Source: Flavobacterium sp. LHD-85
GTDB lineage: Bacteria; Bacteroidota; Bacteroidia; Flavobacteriales; Flavobacteriaceae
Length of the DNA: 64,000 nt
Assembly: GCF_030929595.1 (NCBI RefSeq)
Contig: NZ_JAVFVR010000001.1
Span: 1 to 64,000 of the forward strand
Direction: 5' to 3'
Within the stretch, counting starts at the first letter, position 1. Each line of letters opens with the position of its first letter. A program made the position numbers and the translations under genes. This document shows, piece by piece, positions 63,674-64,000 of this stretch. The notes beneath the pieces are model-generated. The model made no database searches. It was not told the DNA's origin and was given only the letters and a program-made list of their open reading frames with translations.

Positions 63674-63976
63674 TTAAATGTGTGCTCTAATTTTTTCCTT
63701 CCTTTTTACAAGCAAACGCTCTAACGATTCCGCCGAAAGCTCAACCGCCTCTTCAAATGTTTTACACTGTTTTTTTACCAGAAAATCATCACCAGGAACA
63801 TTAATCTTTATTTCCACCACTTTATTCTCTTTATCACTCGTTCTTTCAACTTTCAAAAAAACATCTGATGAAACCACTCGATCGTAGTATTTCTCTAGCT
63901 TACCCATTCTTTCCTGGATAAAATCGACCAATTTTCTGTCGACAGTAAAATTAACTGCATGAACATCTACCTTCAT
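63674..63976 (-). CDS. hpf: ribosome hibernation promoting factor (HPF/RaiA, short form)
   Basis: A 100-aa short-type hibernation factor. The fold is a beta-alpha-beta-beta-beta-alpha unit: MKVDVHAVNFTVDRKLVDFI, then MGKLEKYYDRVVSSDVFLKV, the VVEIKINVPGDDFLVKKQCK strands, and a last helix with lysine/arginine tail (ERLLVKRKEKIRAH). It blocks the decoding site of idle ribosomes in stationary phase. It lacks the long C-terminal dimerisation domain of long HPF. It is followed by its own terminator at 63593-63618 and sits upstream of the tRNA-tuf cluster. Only 24 bases of upstream sequence are in the window. Confidence 0.92.
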   Translation of the reverse strand: MKVDVHAVNFTVDRKLVDFIQERMGKLEKYYDRVVSSDVFLKVERTSDKENKVVEIKINVPGDDFLVKKQCKTFEEAVELSAESLERLLVKRKEKIRAHI

Positions 63977-64000
63977 AATAAAAATTTTAGGGTTAACATT

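Overview
The window looks like a low-GC chromosomal segment of a Flavobacterium-type bacterium (Bacteroidota, Flavobacteriaceae). Evidence is the Bacteroidota promoter form (TTG, about 19 bases, TAnnTTTG), A-rich start regions without Shine-Dalgarno boxes, a Flavo-1-like RNA motif, a mitochondrial-type aconitase, Cys-motif membrane proteins, and ribosomal and RNA polymerase proteins of flavobacterial length. No transposase, integrase, phage gene or CRISPR array was seen.

Layout. 1-204 is the 5' end of a 16S rRNA gene read leftward, preceded by three regularly spaced promoters (372-650). 1156-9012 holds a luciferase-like oxidoreductase, a DUF2975 membrane protein with a YozG-like regulator, an ABC ATPase with a permease fused to an M1 peptidase, and a polysaccharide deacetylase. 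9179-20939 is a potassium (Kdp) locus: an NtrC-type response regulator, a 93-aa protein, a 27-aa membrane peptide, KdpF (25 aa), KdpA, KdpB, KdpC, a porin-like protein, a KdpD sensor half and a separate histidine kinase. Nearly every spacer in it carries a different dispersed palindromic repeat. 21021-28969 is a likely DNA-damage block: an S24 repressor divergent from dinB, a second dnaE, an exonuclease/GIY-YIG fusion, an AlkB-like dioxygenase and a DUF1810 protein.

29128-36989 is a mixed region: a small membrane protein, an APC permease, a Tam-like methyltransferase, a histidine kinase with a stand-alone receiver, a LysM-NlpC/P60 hydrolase and a kelch protein. 37051-45061 encodes two different aconitases, a MoxR ATPase and a SurA-like chaperone, all leftward. 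45552-48735 encodes an archaeal-looking alpha-amylase lipoprotein and release factor 3. From 63976 down to 49885 runs a conserved translation/transcription cluster: hpf, tRNA-Thr, tRNA-Tyr, tRNA-Thr, tuf, tRNA-Trp, secE, nusG, rplK, rplA, rplJ, rplL, rpoB, rpoC and a DUF3467 gene.

The most unusual points are the Kdp locus (split sensor, sigma-54-type regulator in place of KdpE, an extra membrane microprotein ahead of KdpF), the array of three rRNA promoters, the promoter that starts inside the upstream gene's terminator at 63593-63649, and several hairpins placed between highly and less expressed genes of the rpo/rpl cluster.
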